Positions 1-9,865 are shown, numbered from the stretch's first letter. The stretch: DNA of 57,175 bases from Sporosarcina sp. BI001-red (GCF_003384035.1 NZ_QQAK01000003.1:1-57175); one strand, 5' to 3'. Made by a program: numbers and translations. The notes: generated by a model from the sequence alone, not told the origin.

Positions 1-54
1 AATTTTACTGGAGATAGTTTTAGAGTTACAAATGCGTTATCACGACAAAAATAA
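1..54 (+). CDS. Possible C-terminal tail of an unidentified gene
   Basis: Frame 1 is open from the first base and ends at a TAA at 52-54, giving a 17-residue tail ending in LSRQK. The stretch is too short to identify. It may be the end of a gene lying mostly outside the window, or a chance open frame. Confidence 0.25.
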   Translation, partial: NFTGDSFRVTNALSRQK

Positions 55-395
55 TACCTAAATTGAAGGCTGGCAAGCTTGTGTACTTTTCATTGCAAAC
101 TTATGCACTTCTTCCTTGCAAAACACAGGACTTTGGTTTATAGTGTATACCCATATTTAAAATCAGGATAACTTGTCTTCCTGAAGTAATTGTACGGTCA
201 GGAAGTGCTTTCGTTATGTTCGTTCATCTTAAACGTCTTCATATTATATAGTACTATCTTTACGTTTCTGATGTCATCAAGTTTCGTCGGACTCAAAATT
301 GTTTCATTACGCACTTTTGCTTTTCAGGGTATTTATTTTCAGTGTATATAACGACTTAAAGAACATTGCAAAAACCATTGCAATGTTCTTTTCTT
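55..395. other. AT-rich non-coding leader upstream of the GntR operon
   Basis: I see no convincing gene here. It holds an 8-bp inverted repeat (177-184 with 198-205, CTTCCTGA/TCAGGAAG, 13-nt loop) and three copies of the string AGTGTATA (near 142, 341 and 405). The last copy forms half of the operator-like palindrome in front of the GntR gene, so the other two may be accessory binding sites. The hairpin at 361-388 closes the region. Confidence 0.4.
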
Positions 396-397
396 TT
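361..397 (+). terminator. Intrinsic terminator upstream of the GntR gene
   Basis: A perfect 11-bp inverted repeat (361-371, GAACATTGCAA, with 378-388) has a 6-nt loop and is followed by a T-rich run. The stem is AU-rich. It would stop read-through from the left into the GntR operon. Confidence 0.6.
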
Positions 398-428
398 GTG
401 TGTAGTGTATATAAAGCATATATACAAT
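396..428 (+). promoter_or_regulatory. Promoter with palindromic operator for the GntR/ABC operon
   Basis: A perfect palindrome TGTATATA-n5-TATATACA spans 406-426. It overlaps a plausible -10 (TATATA 419-424) placed 17 bp after TTGTGT (396-401). Autoregulation through an operator covering the promoter is normal for YtrA-type GntR regulators of ABC operons. Binding of this regulator to this site is inferred. Confidence 0.55.
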
Positions 429-460
429 ATTATAAATAGACGATCGCAAAGAGGGATAGC

Positions 461-832
461 ATGCAGATAATTTTATCGAATCAGTCGAAGGAACCGTTGT
501 ACGAACAGATCATGAACCAAGTCATCGCTGCCATTTTATCGGGGGAGATGGATGAAGGACGTGCGTTGCCGTCGATTCGTCAACTGGCGAAGGACTTGCA
601 TATTAGTGTGATTACGACGAAGCGGGCATATGAGGAGTTGGAGAAGGCAGGTTTTATTTATTCTATTGTTGGTAAAGGGTCGTTTGTGGCTGAGCAGAAC
701 ATGGAGGTTATCCGGGAGAAGAAATTGAAAGCAATCGAGGAACAGCTCGGAAATGTAATCCGAAACAGTAAGGAAATTGGACTTTCTTATGATGAGTTGC
801 AGGACATACTGAAGATTCTATATGAGGAGTGA
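461..832 (+). CDS. GntR-family transcriptional regulator, YtrA subfamily
   Basis: A 123-residue DNA-binding repressor. Residues about 10-75 form the GntR winged helix, with the family pattern GRALPSIRQLAKDL followed by a recognition helix rich in T, K and R and the closing segment GFIYSIVGKGSFV. The C-terminal part is only about 45 residues of helix. This is the YtrA layout, without the FadR or aminotransferase-like ligand domains. It is the first gene of a three-gene operon: the ABC ATPase follows with essentially no gap. A GAGG box lies 8 nt before the ATG. By analogy with YtrA it probably represses its own exporter operon until cell-envelope stress or a peptide antibiotic appears, but the inducer cannot be read from the sequence. 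Confidence 0.88.
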   Translation: MQIILSNQSKEPLYEQIMNQVIAAILSGEMDEGRALPSIRQLAKDLHISVITTKRAYEELEKAGFIYSIVGKGSFVAEQNMEVIREKKLKAIEEQLGNVIRNSKEIGLSYDELQDILKILYEE

Positions 833-837
833 ATGGG

Positions 838-1704
838 TTGGAACCGATCATTGAGTTTACGAATGTATCCAAACAGTTGAAAGGCTTTGCGATTGAGAAT
901 ATGAATTTGCGAGTGAATAAGGGGTTTGTCACAGGATTCATCGGCGCGAATGGTGCAGGGAAATCGACGACCATCAAGCTAATGATGAACTTGCTGAGAC
1001 CGGACGCGGGAGAAGTGCGCATGTTTGGGCTCGATTACGCGACCCATGAAAAAGTGATTAAAGAGCGTATCGGCTTTGTGTATGATGGCAATGTATTTTA
1101 CGAAGGGATGAATTTAAAGGACATTCAACGGATTGTCGGACCTGCTTACAAAAGATGGGATGATGCGTTGTTCCGCCGGTATGTTGAACAGTTCGAACTG
1201 CCGCTGAATAAGGCCATTAAGACATTCTCAAAAGGTATGCAAATGAAGGCTTCTCTGGCATTGGCGCTGTCCCATCGGGCAGAACTAATTATTATGGATG
1301 AACCGACAGCTGGACTAGACCCGATTTTCAGGAGAGAATTGCTTGATATGTTGCAAGAAATCATGCTGGATGGCGAGCGGACGATCTTCTTCTCTACGCA
1401 TATTACAAGTGATCTGGACAGAATCGCGGATTATATCGCATTCATAAAAAACGGTGAGCTGATGTTCAACCAATCCATTCATGATGTAGAGGAAAATTAC
1501 GGACTGGTGAAAGGGACAGTGGACTTGCTGGACCGGGATACGGAAAAGTTGTTCGTTCACGTGAACCGCACACAGGCTGGATTTGAAGCACTGACTTCAA
1601 ACGTGAGGGAAGCGGGAATCGTTTTCGGCGAGTCGGCGTTGATAGAAAAGACTTCGCTTGAAGATATTATGTATTATTCAAAGAGGAGTGACGTTCATGT
1701 TTAA
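838..1704 (+). CDS. ABC transporter ATP-binding protein
   Basis: ATPase subunit of an ABC-2 type exporter, 288 residues from this start. Walker A is GANGAGKST (near residue 38), the signature is FSKGMQMKA, Walker B is LIIMDEPTAGLD, and the switch histidine follows in FFSTHI. The C-terminal 70 residues are a poorly conserved tail typical of exporter ATPases. A TTG at 838 is preferred because GAGGAG (824-829) lies 8 nt before it. A GTG at 829 would overlap that ribosome binding site but cannot be excluded. It couples to the membrane protein that overlaps its 3' end. The substrate is unknown; peptide or antibiotic extrusion is usual for YtrA-linked pairs. Confidence 0.88.
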   Translation: MEPIIEFTNVSKQLKGFAIENMNLRVNKGFVTGFIGANGAGKSTTIKLMMNLLRPDAGEVRMFGLDYATHEKVIKERIGFVYDGNVFYEGMNLKDIQRIVGPAYKRWDDALFRRYVEQFELPLNKAIKTFSKGMQMKASLALALSHRAELIIMDEPTAGLDPIFRRELLDMLQEIMLDGERTIFFSTHITSDLDRIADYIAFIKNGELMFNQSIHDVEENYGLVKGTVDLLDRDTEKLFVHVNRTQAGFEALTSNVREAGIVFGESALIEKTSLEDIMYYSKRSDVHV

Positions 1705-2302
1705 CTTGATAAAACGGGAAGTCATTATTCAGAAAAAACAATTGCTGTTGTTTTTTCCTTTCATTATATTTTTCATCGTGATGGATTCGCATCCTGTCTT
1801 TATTTTTTTAGTGACGAGCCTGTTTATACCTTTTAACGCATTGGCTTTTGATGAAAAAACGAATGTCAATGTGCTGCTGAACTCTCTTCCATATACGCGT
1901 AAAGAAATCATTGCTTCCCGATATCTTGGTAGTTTAGTCTATATGGCAATTGCAATTGGTTTGACGGCTCTGGCTTTATTCGTTGCGGGCCAATCCTTCA
2001 CGTTTTCACATGTTGCACTCGGAGCTGGACTGTTCCTGCTGTTTTCAGCGATGACTTTTCCGCTGTTTTACGTGCTCAAGCAGGGGTATATCTTTCCAAT
2101 TGTCATGATCAGTTTTTTCCTGTTCGTAGGGGGAGGGCCGGCAGTGTTTGCACTGGTAAGTGATTCCCTTCAAGGCATCATCCAATTTGTGATGGGCTTA
2201 TCCATGACGACCATTCTGTCTGGGTTCCTCGCGATCGCAGCGGTGCTCTACAGTTTGTCCTGGGTGGTATCTGCTACGGTTTATGAGCGAAAAGCTTTTT
2301 AA
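1697..2302 (+). CDS. ABC-2 type transporter permease
   Basis: A 201-residue polytopic membrane protein with about six hydrophobic segments. It contains the motif LPYTRKEIIASRYLG after the second segment, a sequence typical of ABC-2 permeases of the YtrC/EcsB kind (a cytoplasmic loop that contacts the ATPase). The ATG at 1697 has AGAGGAG 8 nt upstream and overlaps the end of the ATPase gene by 8 bp, so the two are translationally coupled. A longer frame starting at 1658 lacks a ribosome binding site. With the ATPase it should form a homodimeric or heterodimeric exporter. Confidence 0.82.
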   Translation: MFNLIKREVIIQKKQLLLFFPFIIFFIVMDSHPVFIFLVTSLFIPFNALAFDEKTNVNVLLNSLPYTRKEIIASRYLGSLVYMAIAIGLTALALFVAGQSFTFSHVALGAGLFLLFSAMTFPLFYVLKQGYIFPIVMISFFLFVGGGPAVFALVSDSLQGIIQFVMGLSMTTILSGFLAIAAVLYSLSWVVSATVYERKAF

Positions 2303-2510
2303 TACGAGAGAAATATGAAAGCTATAAAACATGGAATTTGCTAGTAGGACAGCTCTATATTAATGAGCATTCATACACAATAAAAAAAAAAGAGGCTCCC
2401 TATTTGGACTAGATTGAATCTCTTATATTTCGGGAATAGAACTTAGCATGCATGAAACCCGCCTCTTTCATATAAGGCTGGTTTCTTCTATTCCAAAGGA
2501 GGACCAATTC

Positions 2511-3215
2511 ATGAAACCACTCATAGGCATCACTTCAGACATAGACGAAAACGGAGAAACGTTCTTGAAAGCAGACTACAGCCGAGCGATTTTGCGTGCG
2601 GGAGGACTACCTGTTGTACTTCCAGCAGGGATTGAAGATATCGAAGAGATTTGCAGCCGAATCGATGGTTTGCTGTTGACAGGTGGGGAAGACGTAAATC
2701 CACTTCTTTTCGGAGAAGAACCAAAAAGAGAGCTTGGTAAGATTGCACCTGAACGCGATACGATGGAGATGGCACTTGCGAAGTGCGCGGTTGGCAAGGA
2801 CATGCCAGTGCTCGGCATTTGTCGAGGGCATCAAATACTGAATGTTGCACTTGGAGGAACCATCTACCAACACATTTACTCAGATTTAGAGGGACCACTG
2901 TTACAACATAAGCAGCAGGCAGATCGGAATTATCCGACGCACACTGTCGAAGTGAAGGAGGGAAGTCGTTTGGCGGAATACGCTCCGACATCAAAAATTC
3001 TAGTGAACTCTCTTCATCACCAAGCCGTGAACGATGTCACTGAACCATTGAAAGTCATTGCTACTGCAAGAGATGGAATCATTGAAGCGTTAGAAAGTAC
3101 GAAGCATCGTTTTGTAATGAGTGTGCAATGGCATCCAGAAGCACTTTCTAATCGGGGAGATGAAACATCATTGCGATTGTTTGAAGGTTTAGTAGAAGCA
3201 AGTAAGCAGCAATAA
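2511..3215 (+). CDS. Gamma-glutamyl-gamma-aminobutyrate hydrolase family protein (peptidase C26)
   Basis: A class I glutamine amidotransferase-like hydrolase of 234 residues. The nucleophile elbow is GICRGHQILN (Cys near residue 106), the oxyanion segment is LLLTGGEDVNP, and the catalytic His-Glu pair is in SVQWHPEAL near the C-terminus. PuuD/YvdE-like members cleave gamma-glutamyl amides such as gamma-glutamyl-GABA. The true substrate is not evident. The ATG at 2511 follows a strong AAAGGAGGA; an in-frame ATG at 2448 has no such site. It is a single-gene unit closed by the strong convergent hairpin just after it. Confidence 0.85.
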   Translation: MKPLIGITSDIDENGETFLKADYSRAILRAGGLPVVLPAGIEDIEEICSRIDGLLLTGGEDVNPLLFGEEPKRELGKIAPERDTMEMALAKCAVGKDMPVLGICRGHQILNVALGGTIYQHIYSDLEGPLLQHKQQADRNYPTHTVEVKEGSRLAEYAPTSKILVNSLHHQAVNDVTEPLKVIATARDGIIEALESTKHRFVMSVQWHPEALSNRGDETSLRLFEGLVEASKQQ

Positions 3216-3220
3216 TTAGC

Positions 3221-3266
3221 AACAAAGAGGGACTGCCCAGATACACTTGGGCAGTCCCTCTTTGTT
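3221..3266. terminator. Bidirectional intrinsic terminator
   Basis: A perfect 19-bp stem (3221-3239 with 3248-3266) has an 8-nt loop. A-rich and T-rich flanks let it serve both the rightward hydrolase gene and the leftward receptor gene. Confidence 0.9.
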
Positions 3267-3271
3267 ATCTT

Positions 3272-5254
3272 TTATACTTTAAATCGATCAATCGCATGAC
3301 TTAACTCTTCACTCAAGTTCGTCAACGTCTCCGCAGCATCCGTCACCGACTGGATTGCTCGAAGCTGTTCTTCAGTAGACGCACTCACTTCTTCACACGC
3401 AGCAGCGGTCTCTTGTGAAGTCGCTGCCATCGTCTGGATCGTCATGGCAACGTCATCTTTATGATTCGATACCTCTTGAATTTCTAAGGAAATCGCGTCA
3501 ATTGATGCTTGCATGTCTTCCATTAATGCAGACAACTGACCAAACGTCGATTCGGTCTCTTGAACGACACTCCCTTGGTCACGGAACGTAGTAATTGTTT
3601 CTTCCATTTGCTCCGTTACGAGACGGGATTCTTCTTGTAGTTGTTGAACGGTCGTTTGAACTTCCTTGGTAGCCTGCGCAGACTGTTCTGCCAGCTTGCG
3701 TACTTCTTCCGCCACAACAGCGAATCCTTTACCATGTTCTCCTGCACGAGCCGCTTCGATACTCGCGTTCAATGCAAGTAAGTTCGTTTGGGATGAAATA
3801 TCCGTAATCGTATCCATCACGCCACCAATTGCTTGTACTTTTTCACCAAGCGTCGCAATGGCTTCATTCATCGTCTGCAAATTAGCGCCTGAAGACTTAA
3901 ATGTATCTTGCAATTGGATCATTTGAGTTTGTCCGTTTGCGTTCATACTTCCAGTGCGTTCAGCAATTTCTGTCATGGATACTGCACGTTCGGTGATTCC
4001 ATTAATCTGTTGACCAAGTGCATCCGCTCGTTCTGTCACATTTTCTGCGTCTTGTGCAGATTTCGATGCACCTTCAGCGATTTCATTCACCGCGTGTGCC
4101 ACTTCTGAACTGGAAGCACTTGTTTCTTCCGCCACTGCACTTAAACTTTCAGAGTTCGTCCGAACGTTTTCAGCGGATTGATTCACAACTGAAATGATGT
4201 CATGCATACTCGAAATCATCTCGTTGAAGTTATCGCTTAGCTGACCAATTTCGTCTTTTGACTTAATGTCTGAATGGGTCGTTAAATCGCCTTCAGCAAC
4301 GGCGTCCATCGATTTACGAAGACTTCCGATTGGTTTTAGTAATTTGCCAATTATAAAGAACAACGCAATCGCCACAATTGCTAATGTAATCAATGATATT
4401 ACTAAAATAGCTATTCTTAGTTGCTTTGCCATTCCCATTAGCTTGTCCGTTTCGTAAACTGTCCCAACTTTCCATCCGAAGTGAGGAAGTGTTGAAAAGA
4501 TGCTGACGGATTCATTTCCTTTTTCATCTTTAAATTCGTAATCACCTTTTTCATACATGTACATATCTTTCACATATTGAAGATCCATCATGTTTTTCCC
4601 ACTTTTAGTCGGATGAGAAATGGCAATACCTTCTTTGTCATACAAAACAGGATATCCCTTATAAGCAATGTCAATTGAATTCAATGCAGTGGTCATAGCG
4701 GATAATTGAATATCCACTCCTGTGACACCCGCAAGCTTATCATCTATCATGACTGCTTTTGACGCTGTGATGACGAACTTTCCAGTGGCTTCATCCATAT
4801 ACGGTTTTGACCACTGAACGTTGTCTGGATTATCGGAAGCAAGCTGATACCATTCGCGACTCGTCGGATCGAAACCGGTCAAATCGACAACTGGGTAGAT
4901 TCCAGTATATTTTGAAGGCAGGGCGTAATAGACAGAAGAAGCATCCGGATACTTGTTGAGGAACTCTTCAAGCTTCTCGAGTAAAACCTTCTCGCTTACT
5001 TCTTTACCTTCAGGGCCAGTGAAGGTGGACAGTGTTTCGGTTGTCCCTAAAAAATCTAACCCTTTTCCATATTGACCGAGGAAATTCTCGACTGAAATAG
5101 CCATTTGATCGGATAGACCAGAACTTGAGTTGATGACATTTTCTAGAGAACGCTTTTTGACTTGGTCATTTAACATGTAAGCCATTAGAAGTATGCCGAT
5201 TAAAAATAGAACGATTACTGCTGAAATTATTTTAGTCTTTAATGACTTTGTCAT
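3272..5254 (-). CDS. Methyl-accepting chemotaxis protein (dCACHE type)
   Basis: Transmembrane chemoreceptor of 660 residues, the size of B. subtilis McpA/McpB/TlpA. Order: TM1 (about residues 10-28), an extracellular double-CACHE sensor, TM2 (about 279-300), HAMP, then a long coiled-coil signalling domain. The invariant tip sequence [20 protein letters not shown] is present, as is [16 protein letters not shown], a methylation-region style segment. It is a paralogue of the next receptor and nearly identical to it in the cytoplasmic half, while the sensor domain differs. It probably binds a small ligand such as an amino or organic acid and signals through CheW/CheA. It is transcribed alone from a sigma-D type promoter. 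Confidence 0.95.
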   Translation of the reverse strand: MTKSLKTKIISAVIVLFLIGILLMAYMLNDQVKKRSLENVINSSSGLSDQMAISVENFLGQYGKGLDFLGTTETLSTFTGPEGKEVSEKVLLEKLEEFLNKYPDASSVYYALPSKYTGIYPVVDLTGFDPTSREWYQLASDNPDNVQWSKPYMDEATGKFVITASKAVMIDDKLAGVTGVDIQLSAMTTALNSIDIAYKGYPVLYDKEGIAISHPTKSGKNMMDLQYVKDMYMYEKGDYEFKDEKGNESVSIFSTLPHFGWKVGTVYETDKLMGMAKQLRIAILVISLITLAIVAIALFFIIGKLLKPIGSLRKSMDAVAEGDLTTHSDIKSKDEIGQLSDNFNEMISSMHDIISVVNQSAENVRTNSESLSAVAEETSASSSEVAHAVNEIAEGASKSAQDAENVTERADALGQQINGITERAVSMTEIAERTGSMNANGQTQMIQLQDTFKSSGANLQTMNEAIATLGEKVQAIGGVMDTITDISSQTNLLALNASIEAARAGEHGKGFAVVAEEVRKLAEQSAQATKEVQTTVQQLQEESRLVTEQMEETITTFRDQGSVVQETESTFGQLSALMEDMQASIDAISLEIQEVSNHKDDVAMTIQTMAATSQETAAACEEVSASTEEQLRAIQSVTDAAETLTNLSEELSHAIDRFKV

Positions 5255-5293
5255 CTGAGATACCTCCTAAATTAGTTATTTATACTTACTTAT

Positions 5294-5319
5294 ACTTCGG
5301 CAGATTTTGTTGAAAGTTA
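5294..5319 (-). promoter_or_regulatory. Sigma-D type promoter of the first receptor
   Basis: On the minus strand TAAC (5319-5316), 14 bp and GCCGAAGT (5301-5294) resemble the motility sigma-factor consensus TAAA-N15-GCCGATAT. The same arrangement occurs in front of the paralogous receptor. Confidence 0.65.
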
Positions 5320-5375
5320 AGAGAGAAATAGGTGGGAATGATTGTGAATTACTTTCTGATTCTATTCGAAAAAGT

Positions 5376-5408
5376 AAAAAAGGAGATCGCCTTTAAATGG
5401 CAATCTCC
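5376..5408 (-). terminator. Terminator of the second receptor gene
   Basis: Ten-base-pair stem (5382-5391 with 5399-5408, one wobble) and 7-nt loop. On the minus strand it is followed by a T run, directly downstream of the receptor that ends at 5436. Confidence 0.75.
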
Positions 5409-5435
5409 TCTATTTATACAATTCCTATTTCGTCA

Positions 5436-7418
5436 TCAAACTTTAAATCGATCGATCGCATGACTCAACTCTTCACTCAAGTCCGTTAACGTCTCTGCAG
5501 CATCTGTCACCGATTGAATAGCGCGAAGCTGTTCCTCAGTTGATGCACTTACTTCTTCACACGCTGCAGCGGTTTCTTGCGAAGTTGCTGCCATCGTTTG
5601 AATGGTAGAGGCTACATCATCTTTATGGTGCGAGACAATCTCAATTTCAGATGAAATCGATTCAATGGATGCTTGCATATCTTCCATCAACGCCGATAAC
5701 TCTGTAAATGTTGTTTCTGTTCCTTGAACGACAATGCCTTGCTCACGGAACGTAGTAATCGTTTCATCCATTTGCTCTGTGACGAGACGTGATTCTTCCT
5801 GCAATTGCTGGACCGTTATTTTCACATCTTCAGTGGCGCGTGCAGATTGCTCCGCTAGCTTCCGAACTTCTTCAGCAACTACTGCAAACCCTTTCCCATG
5901 CTCTCCAGCGCGAGCTGCTTCGATACTCGCATTTAGTGCCAACAAATTCGTTTGAGTTGAAATATCCGTAATCGTGTCCATCACACCGCCAATGGCTTTC
6001 ACTTTCTCGCCAAGTGTCACAATCGCATCATTCATCGACTTCAAATTCATTCCAGACGAGTGGAACGTCTTTTGCAATTGTGCCATTTGAGTTTGTCCGC
6101 TCGAGTTCATATCCCCAGTGCGGATTGCAATTTCGTTCATGGAGACCGCGCGTTCTGTGATGCCGTTAATTTGCCGTCCTAGTTCTTCTGCTCGTTCAGA
6201 AACAGTTTCAGCATCTTCCGCTGATTTCGAAGCCCCTTCAGCAATTTCACCTACTGCATGAGCCACTTCAGAGCTTGAAGCACTCGTTTCTTCAGCGACC
6301 GCGCTCAAACTTTCAGAGTTCGTTCGTACGTTTTCTGCAGATGAATTCACAACAGAAATAATGCTGTGCATGTTGGAAATCATGTCATTGAAGTTAGTAC
6401 TCAACTGACCAATTTCGTCTTTAGACTGGATATCGGATTGAACAGTTAAATCTCCGCCTGAAACTTCGTCCATCAACGTACGAAGACGAGCGATCGGTTT
6501 CAATAACTTCCCGATGATGAAATACAAACCAACACTGACAATAACTAAAATAATCAGCGAAACGGCAATAATGACTGCTCGTAGATCCTTCGCCATTCCC
6601 ATTAAGTGGTCTAGTTCATAAACAGTGCCAACTTTCCAACCGAAATTAGGTATCGTAGCATACGTATTAACTTTTTCAACTCCTTTTTCGTCCTTGTAGG
6701 TCACCTCTCCAGTTTCTTTGGAATACATCGCTTTCACATAAGAAACGTCCATTAAGTTTTTTCCACTTTCTGTTGGATGAGAAATAGCTGTCCCTTCTTG
6801 GTCATACAAAACAGGGAATCCCTTATAGGGAATGTTCATGGACTCTAGTAAGTTGCTTACTGCTGTCAACTCTAGATCCACTGCAGTTACCCCTACGACC
6901 TTCCCATTCTGTTCAAGCGCAACCGATCCCGTAATCATGAAGGTGCCAGTAGTAGAATCAGGATATGGAGAAGACCATTGAACCACCCCGGGGGTTTCGA
7001 CAGCATCCTGATACCAGTCTGTAGTTGTCGGGTCATACCCTGTCAGATCGTGTTCGGGAACCATCACCGTGTATTTATCAGGTAGTGCATAATAGAATGA
7101 AGACGCATCAGAATAGATGTCTAAGTTCTCCTGAAGCGCTTTTTCTAACTGTTGTACCGATACCGTTTTCCCTTCAGGGCCAGTAAAGTTCAGGAGTGTC
7201 TCAGAATGAGCAAGTGACGAAATACCTTTCGTATACTTATCTATGAATTGATCCACTGTACCAGCAGTTTGTTCAGCTAGGGTTTCACTTGAATTGACGA
7301 CACGTTCCAATGAAAGCTTTTGAACTTTATCATTCAACATATAGAACATGAGAAGCATACCTACAGTAAATAATGCAATTACTGCAGCAATAATTTTAGT
7401 TTTAAGCGATTTAGTCAT
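5436..7418 (-). CDS. Methyl-accepting chemotaxis protein (dCACHE type)
   Basis: Second chemoreceptor, also 660 residues, with the same plan: TM1, double-CACHE extracellular sensor, TM2, HAMP and signalling domain containing [20 protein letters not shown]. The start at 7418 is set by AGAGGA 9 nt upstream and by alignment with its neighbour (both begin [10 protein letters not shown]). A frame reaching 7469 is an artefact of the missing upstream stop. The two genes are a tandem duplication. The extracellular half has diverged more than the cytoplasmic half, which suggests different ligands feeding one signalling array. It is divergent from the flagellar filament-cap operon. Confidence 0.95.
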   Translation of the reverse strand: MTKSLKTKIIAAVIALFTVGMLLMFYMLNDKVQKLSLERVVNSSETLAEQTAGTVDQFIDKYTKGISSLAHSETLLNFTGPEGKTVSVQQLEKALQENLDIYSDASSFYYALPDKYTVMVPEHDLTGYDPTTTDWYQDAVETPGVVQWSSPYPDSTTGTFMITGSVALEQNGKVVGVTAVDLELTAVSNLLESMNIPYKGFPVLYDQEGTAISHPTESGKNLMDVSYVKAMYSKETGEVTYKDEKGVEKVNTYATIPNFGWKVGTVYELDHLMGMAKDLRAVIIAVSLIILVIVSVGLYFIIGKLLKPIARLRTLMDEVSGGDLTVQSDIQSKDEIGQLSTNFNDMISNMHSIISVVNSSAENVRTNSESLSAVAEETSASSSEVAHAVGEIAEGASKSAEDAETVSERAEELGRQINGITERAVSMNEIAIRTGDMNSSGQTQMAQLQKTFHSSGMNLKSMNDAIVTLGEKVKAIGGVMDTITDISTQTNLLALNASIEAARAGEHGKGFAVVAEEVRKLAEQSARATEDVKITVQQLQEESRLVTEQMDETITTFREQGIVVQGTETTFTELSALMEDMQASIESISSEIEIVSHHKDDVASTIQTMAATSQETAAACEEVSASTEEQLRAIQSVTDAAETLTDLSEELSHAIDRFKV

Positions 7419-7456
7419 TTGAAATTTCCTCTCTAGATCATAAATATATACAATAT

Positions 7457-7482
7457 ACTTCGGCGCCATTCAGTGAAAGTTA
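7457..7482 (-). promoter_or_regulatory. Sigma-D type promoter of the second receptor
   Basis: Minus-strand TAAC (7482-7479), 14 bp and GCCGAAGT (7464-7457), the same elements and spacing as in front of the first receptor. Confidence 0.65.
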
Positions 7483-7504
7483 AGAGGGTTTCTTTTGAAT
7501 CGGG

Positions 7505-7531
7505 TAAACTTTAAATTTCGTCTGCCGATAT
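7505..7531 (+). promoter_or_regulatory. Sigma-D promoter of the flaG-fliD-fliS-fliT operon
   Basis: TAAA (7505-7508), 15 bp and GCCGATAT (7524-7531) match the sigma-D consensus exactly. It lies about 40 bp before flaG and back to back with the receptor promoter. Confidence 0.88.
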
Positions 7532-7571
7532 AATACATATGAGAAGAAGTGAACTTAAGGAGGACGGAGAA

Positions 7572-7934
7572 ATGGTCAGTCAAATAGGGGGAGGTCCCGA
7601 CCGGCAAATTGCGGCGGGACCTGTGGATGGAACGACATCCGAAATTGTGACAAAAGTTGAAGCCATTCAAGACCAAGCACAGCAGCAAGCATCTAGAGAA
7701 CGCGATTTACCTGTAAAACAAGCCAAAGAACTAACGGCGGGAATGAATAAGTTTCTAGAAAGCGTGGACACGCAGCTACGGTTTAAAATGCACGACGAAT
7801 TGCACGAATACTATGTGACGATTGTGGACTCGAAAACCGACGAAGTCATACGGGAAATTCCATCAAAAAAGTTATTGGATATGCATGCAGAAATGAGAAA
7901 GTTCGTAGGATTGCTCATTGATCGTAAAATATAA
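7572..7934 (+). CDS. flaG: FlaG family flagellar protein
   Basis: A 120-residue cytoplasmic protein. The C-terminal 70 residues form the FlaG domain (LRFKMHDELHEYYVTIVDSK, then EVIREIPSKKLLDMHAEM). The N-terminal half is a low-complexity, Gln- and Ala-rich spacer. FlaG proteins affect filament length and are usually the first gene before fliD, as here. The ATG at 7572 has AAGGAGGA 8 nt upstream; an in-frame ATG at 7539 lies inside the promoter leader. It heads a four-gene operon for filament assembly. Confidence 0.88.
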   Translation: MVSQIGGGPDRQIAAGPVDGTTSEIVTKVEAIQDQAQQQASRERDLPVKQAKELTAGMNKFLESVDTQLRFKMHDELHEYYVTIVDSKTDEVIREIPSKKLLDMHAEMRKFVGLLIDRKI

Positions 7935-7947
7935 GGAGTGATTGGAT

Positions 7948-9426
7948 ATGAGAATTGGTGGACTAGCCAGTGGAATGGATACCGAATCCATTGTTAATGA
8001 TTTAATGAAAGCAGAGCGTATTCCGCTCGATAAACTGACTCAGAAGAAACAATACTTTGAATGGCAATTGAATGATTACCGTACCGCGAATCGTGATTTG
8101 AAGGATTATAGTACGAAACTGTTTGATAACTCGATTTTATCGAAGAATTTTAATGCGAAGAATGTGAAGGTTTCAGACCCGAGTGTTGTTGATATTCGAT
8201 CGAAGGGAAATGCTGAGGATTTTTCAGGTACTCTCACAGTTGAGCAATTAGCCACTAATGCAACTATGCAGGGTACAAAGCTAGCAACAGGTACAACAGA
8301 TGGGCAAAAGTTAAGTACTTTAGGTGTTACCGCTGATACAGTTACGATTAGTATAAAAGCGCCTGGGATGGCTAATGCGAAAGAATTAACTTTCAGTAAA
8401 GACGATAACATTTCTAAAGTAATGAAAGATATTACTTCTGCAACCGGAGTTAGAGCCTTTTTTGATGTGGATTCTGGTCAAATTGGTATCTCATCAAAGG
8501 AAAGTGGAAATGGTGCGATTACTATAAGTGATGTAAATGGAGGGAATTTAGCATCTACACTTGGTATATCAGGTTCATCTAGCGATCCAGGTAAAGGAAC
8601 TAATGGAACTGATGCTAAATTTACTTATAACGGTCTAACTACAAGTAGATCTTCTAATACTTTTGAAATTGACGGTATGGAGATTACTCTCAAAGGAAAA
8701 AGTGTTGAACCTATTACATTCAATGCAACAACAGACACTGAAAAAGTATTCGACAACATCAAAGGTTTCGTAGACGATTACAACAAATTGATTGAAGATC
8801 TGAACAAGAAAATACGGGAACCAATATATCGTTCGTTCCAACCACTATCTGCTGAACAGAAAAAGGAACTCTCTGATAAAGAAGTAGAGCAGTGGGAAGA
8901 GAAAGCGATGAGTGGTACGCTACGAAATGATCCTGAATTGAAGAGTATGTTGACTAAATTACGTAATATCATGACCAACCCAATTGAGCTTGGTGATGGT
9001 ACGAAAATCAGTCTAAGTGATATTGGGATAAAGACTTCTAATAACTATCTGGATAATGGTAAATTAGTAATTGATGAAAAGAAACTTAAAGAAGCAATCG
9101 CTCAAAATCCTCAAGGAATCGAGAAATTGTTTAACAATGATAGCAAAGACGGCGGCGGAACAGGTATCGCTCGCCAATTGCGTGCTGAAGTTGATTCAAC
9201 ACAAAAAAACATTCAAAAGAGCGCCGGTAAACTAGGTGATACAAACAAATCCTTTAGCTTAGGGCGTACGCTTGATAATATGAACAAACAAATCGAACGT
9301 TTTGAAACACGCCTGCAGATGTCTGAAACTCGTTACTGGAAACAGTTCAATGCCATGGAAAATGCAATTCAACGCGCGAATGCTCAATCAGCTAGTTTGA
9401 TGAGTTCACTTGGCGGAGGAATGTAA
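7948..9426 (+). CDS. fliD: Flagellar filament capping protein FliD
   Basis: Filament cap (HAP2) of 492 residues. The N-terminal FliD_N segment begins MRIGGLASGMDTESIVNDLM, the usual export and polymerisation end. The C-terminal FliD_C region has long helices ending with ARQLRAEVDS and RFETRLQMSETRYWKQF. The middle (about residues 90-260) is Ser/Thr/Gly-rich and variable, corresponding to surface-exposed domains D2/D3. ATG 7948 is preferred over TTG 7942 because AAGGAG sits 9 nt before it. It caps the growing filament and promotes flagellin folding. FliS and FliT-like chaperones follow immediately. Confidence 0.95.
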   Translation: MRIGGLASGMDTESIVNDLMKAERIPLDKLTQKKQYFEWQLNDYRTANRDLKDYSTKLFDNSILSKNFNAKNVKVSDPSVVDIRSKGNAEDFSGTLTVEQLATNATMQGTKLATGTTDGQKLSTLGVTADTVTISIKAPGMANAKELTFSKDDNISKVMKDITSATGVRAFFDVDSGQIGISSKESGNGAITISDVNGGNLASTLGISGSSSDPGKGTNGTDAKFTYNGLTTSRSSNTFEIDGMEITLKGKSVEPITFNATTDTEKVFDNIKGFVDDYNKLIEDLNKKIREPIYRSFQPLSAEQKKELSDKEVEQWEEKAMSGTLRNDPELKSMLTKLRNIMTNPIELGDGTKISLSDIGIKTSNNYLDNGKLVIDEKKLKEAIAQNPQGIEKLFNNDSKDGGGTGIARQLRAEVDSTQKNIQKSAGKLGDTNKSFSLGRTLDNMNKQIERFETRLQMSETRYWKQFNAMENAIQRANAQSASLMSSLGGGM

Positions 9427-9460
9427 TTGAAACAAGCAATACAAAAGGAGAGTCATTTAA

Positions 9461-9865
9461 ATGGTCATGCATAATCCGTACGCTACGTACCAAAATAACA
9501 CTGTCACTACATCGACGCCTGGGGAACTGACATTAATGCTTTATAACGGATGTTTGAAGTTTATTCAACAAGCGAAAAGAGCTGTAGAAGTGAACAACAT
9601 CGAAGACAAAAATGTTGCAGTGCAAAAAGCACAAGCGATTATTTCTGAACTGATGTTGACGTTAGATGTTTCTACATTCCCAGCTGCGAAAGATATGCTT
9701 GTGTTGTATGAATTTGCGAACAGCCGTCTGATTGATGGCAACATTAAGAATGACAGTGAGTTATTTGATGAAGCTGCGGGGATCATGACCGAGTTCAGGG
9801 ATACGTGGAAGCAAGTCATTCAACTCAATCGCCAGAAGCAATATGGCAATGTGAGCGAGATATGA
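9461..9865 (+). CDS. fliS: Flagellar export chaperone FliS
   Basis: A 134-residue helical chaperone that keeps flagellin unpolymerised before export. Diagnostic features are the N-terminal YATYQNNTVTTSTPGELTLM and the following LYNGCLKFI. ATG 9461 is preferred over ATG 9467 by spacing from AAAGGAG. Its stop codon overlaps the start of the next gene (ATGA), so the two are translationally coupled. Confidence 0.95.
   Translation: MVMHNPYATYQNNTVTTSTPGELTLMLYNGCLKFIQQAKRAVEVNNIEDKNVAVQKAQAIISELMLTLDVSTFPAAKDMLVLYEFANSRLIDGNIKNDSELFDEAAGIMTEFRDTWKQVIQLNRQKQYGNVSEI

Noticed and set aside
2530..2994. 154-codon minus-strand frame inside the amidotransferase-like gene
   Set aside because: It is a shadow of the real gene, with no start signal and no domain.
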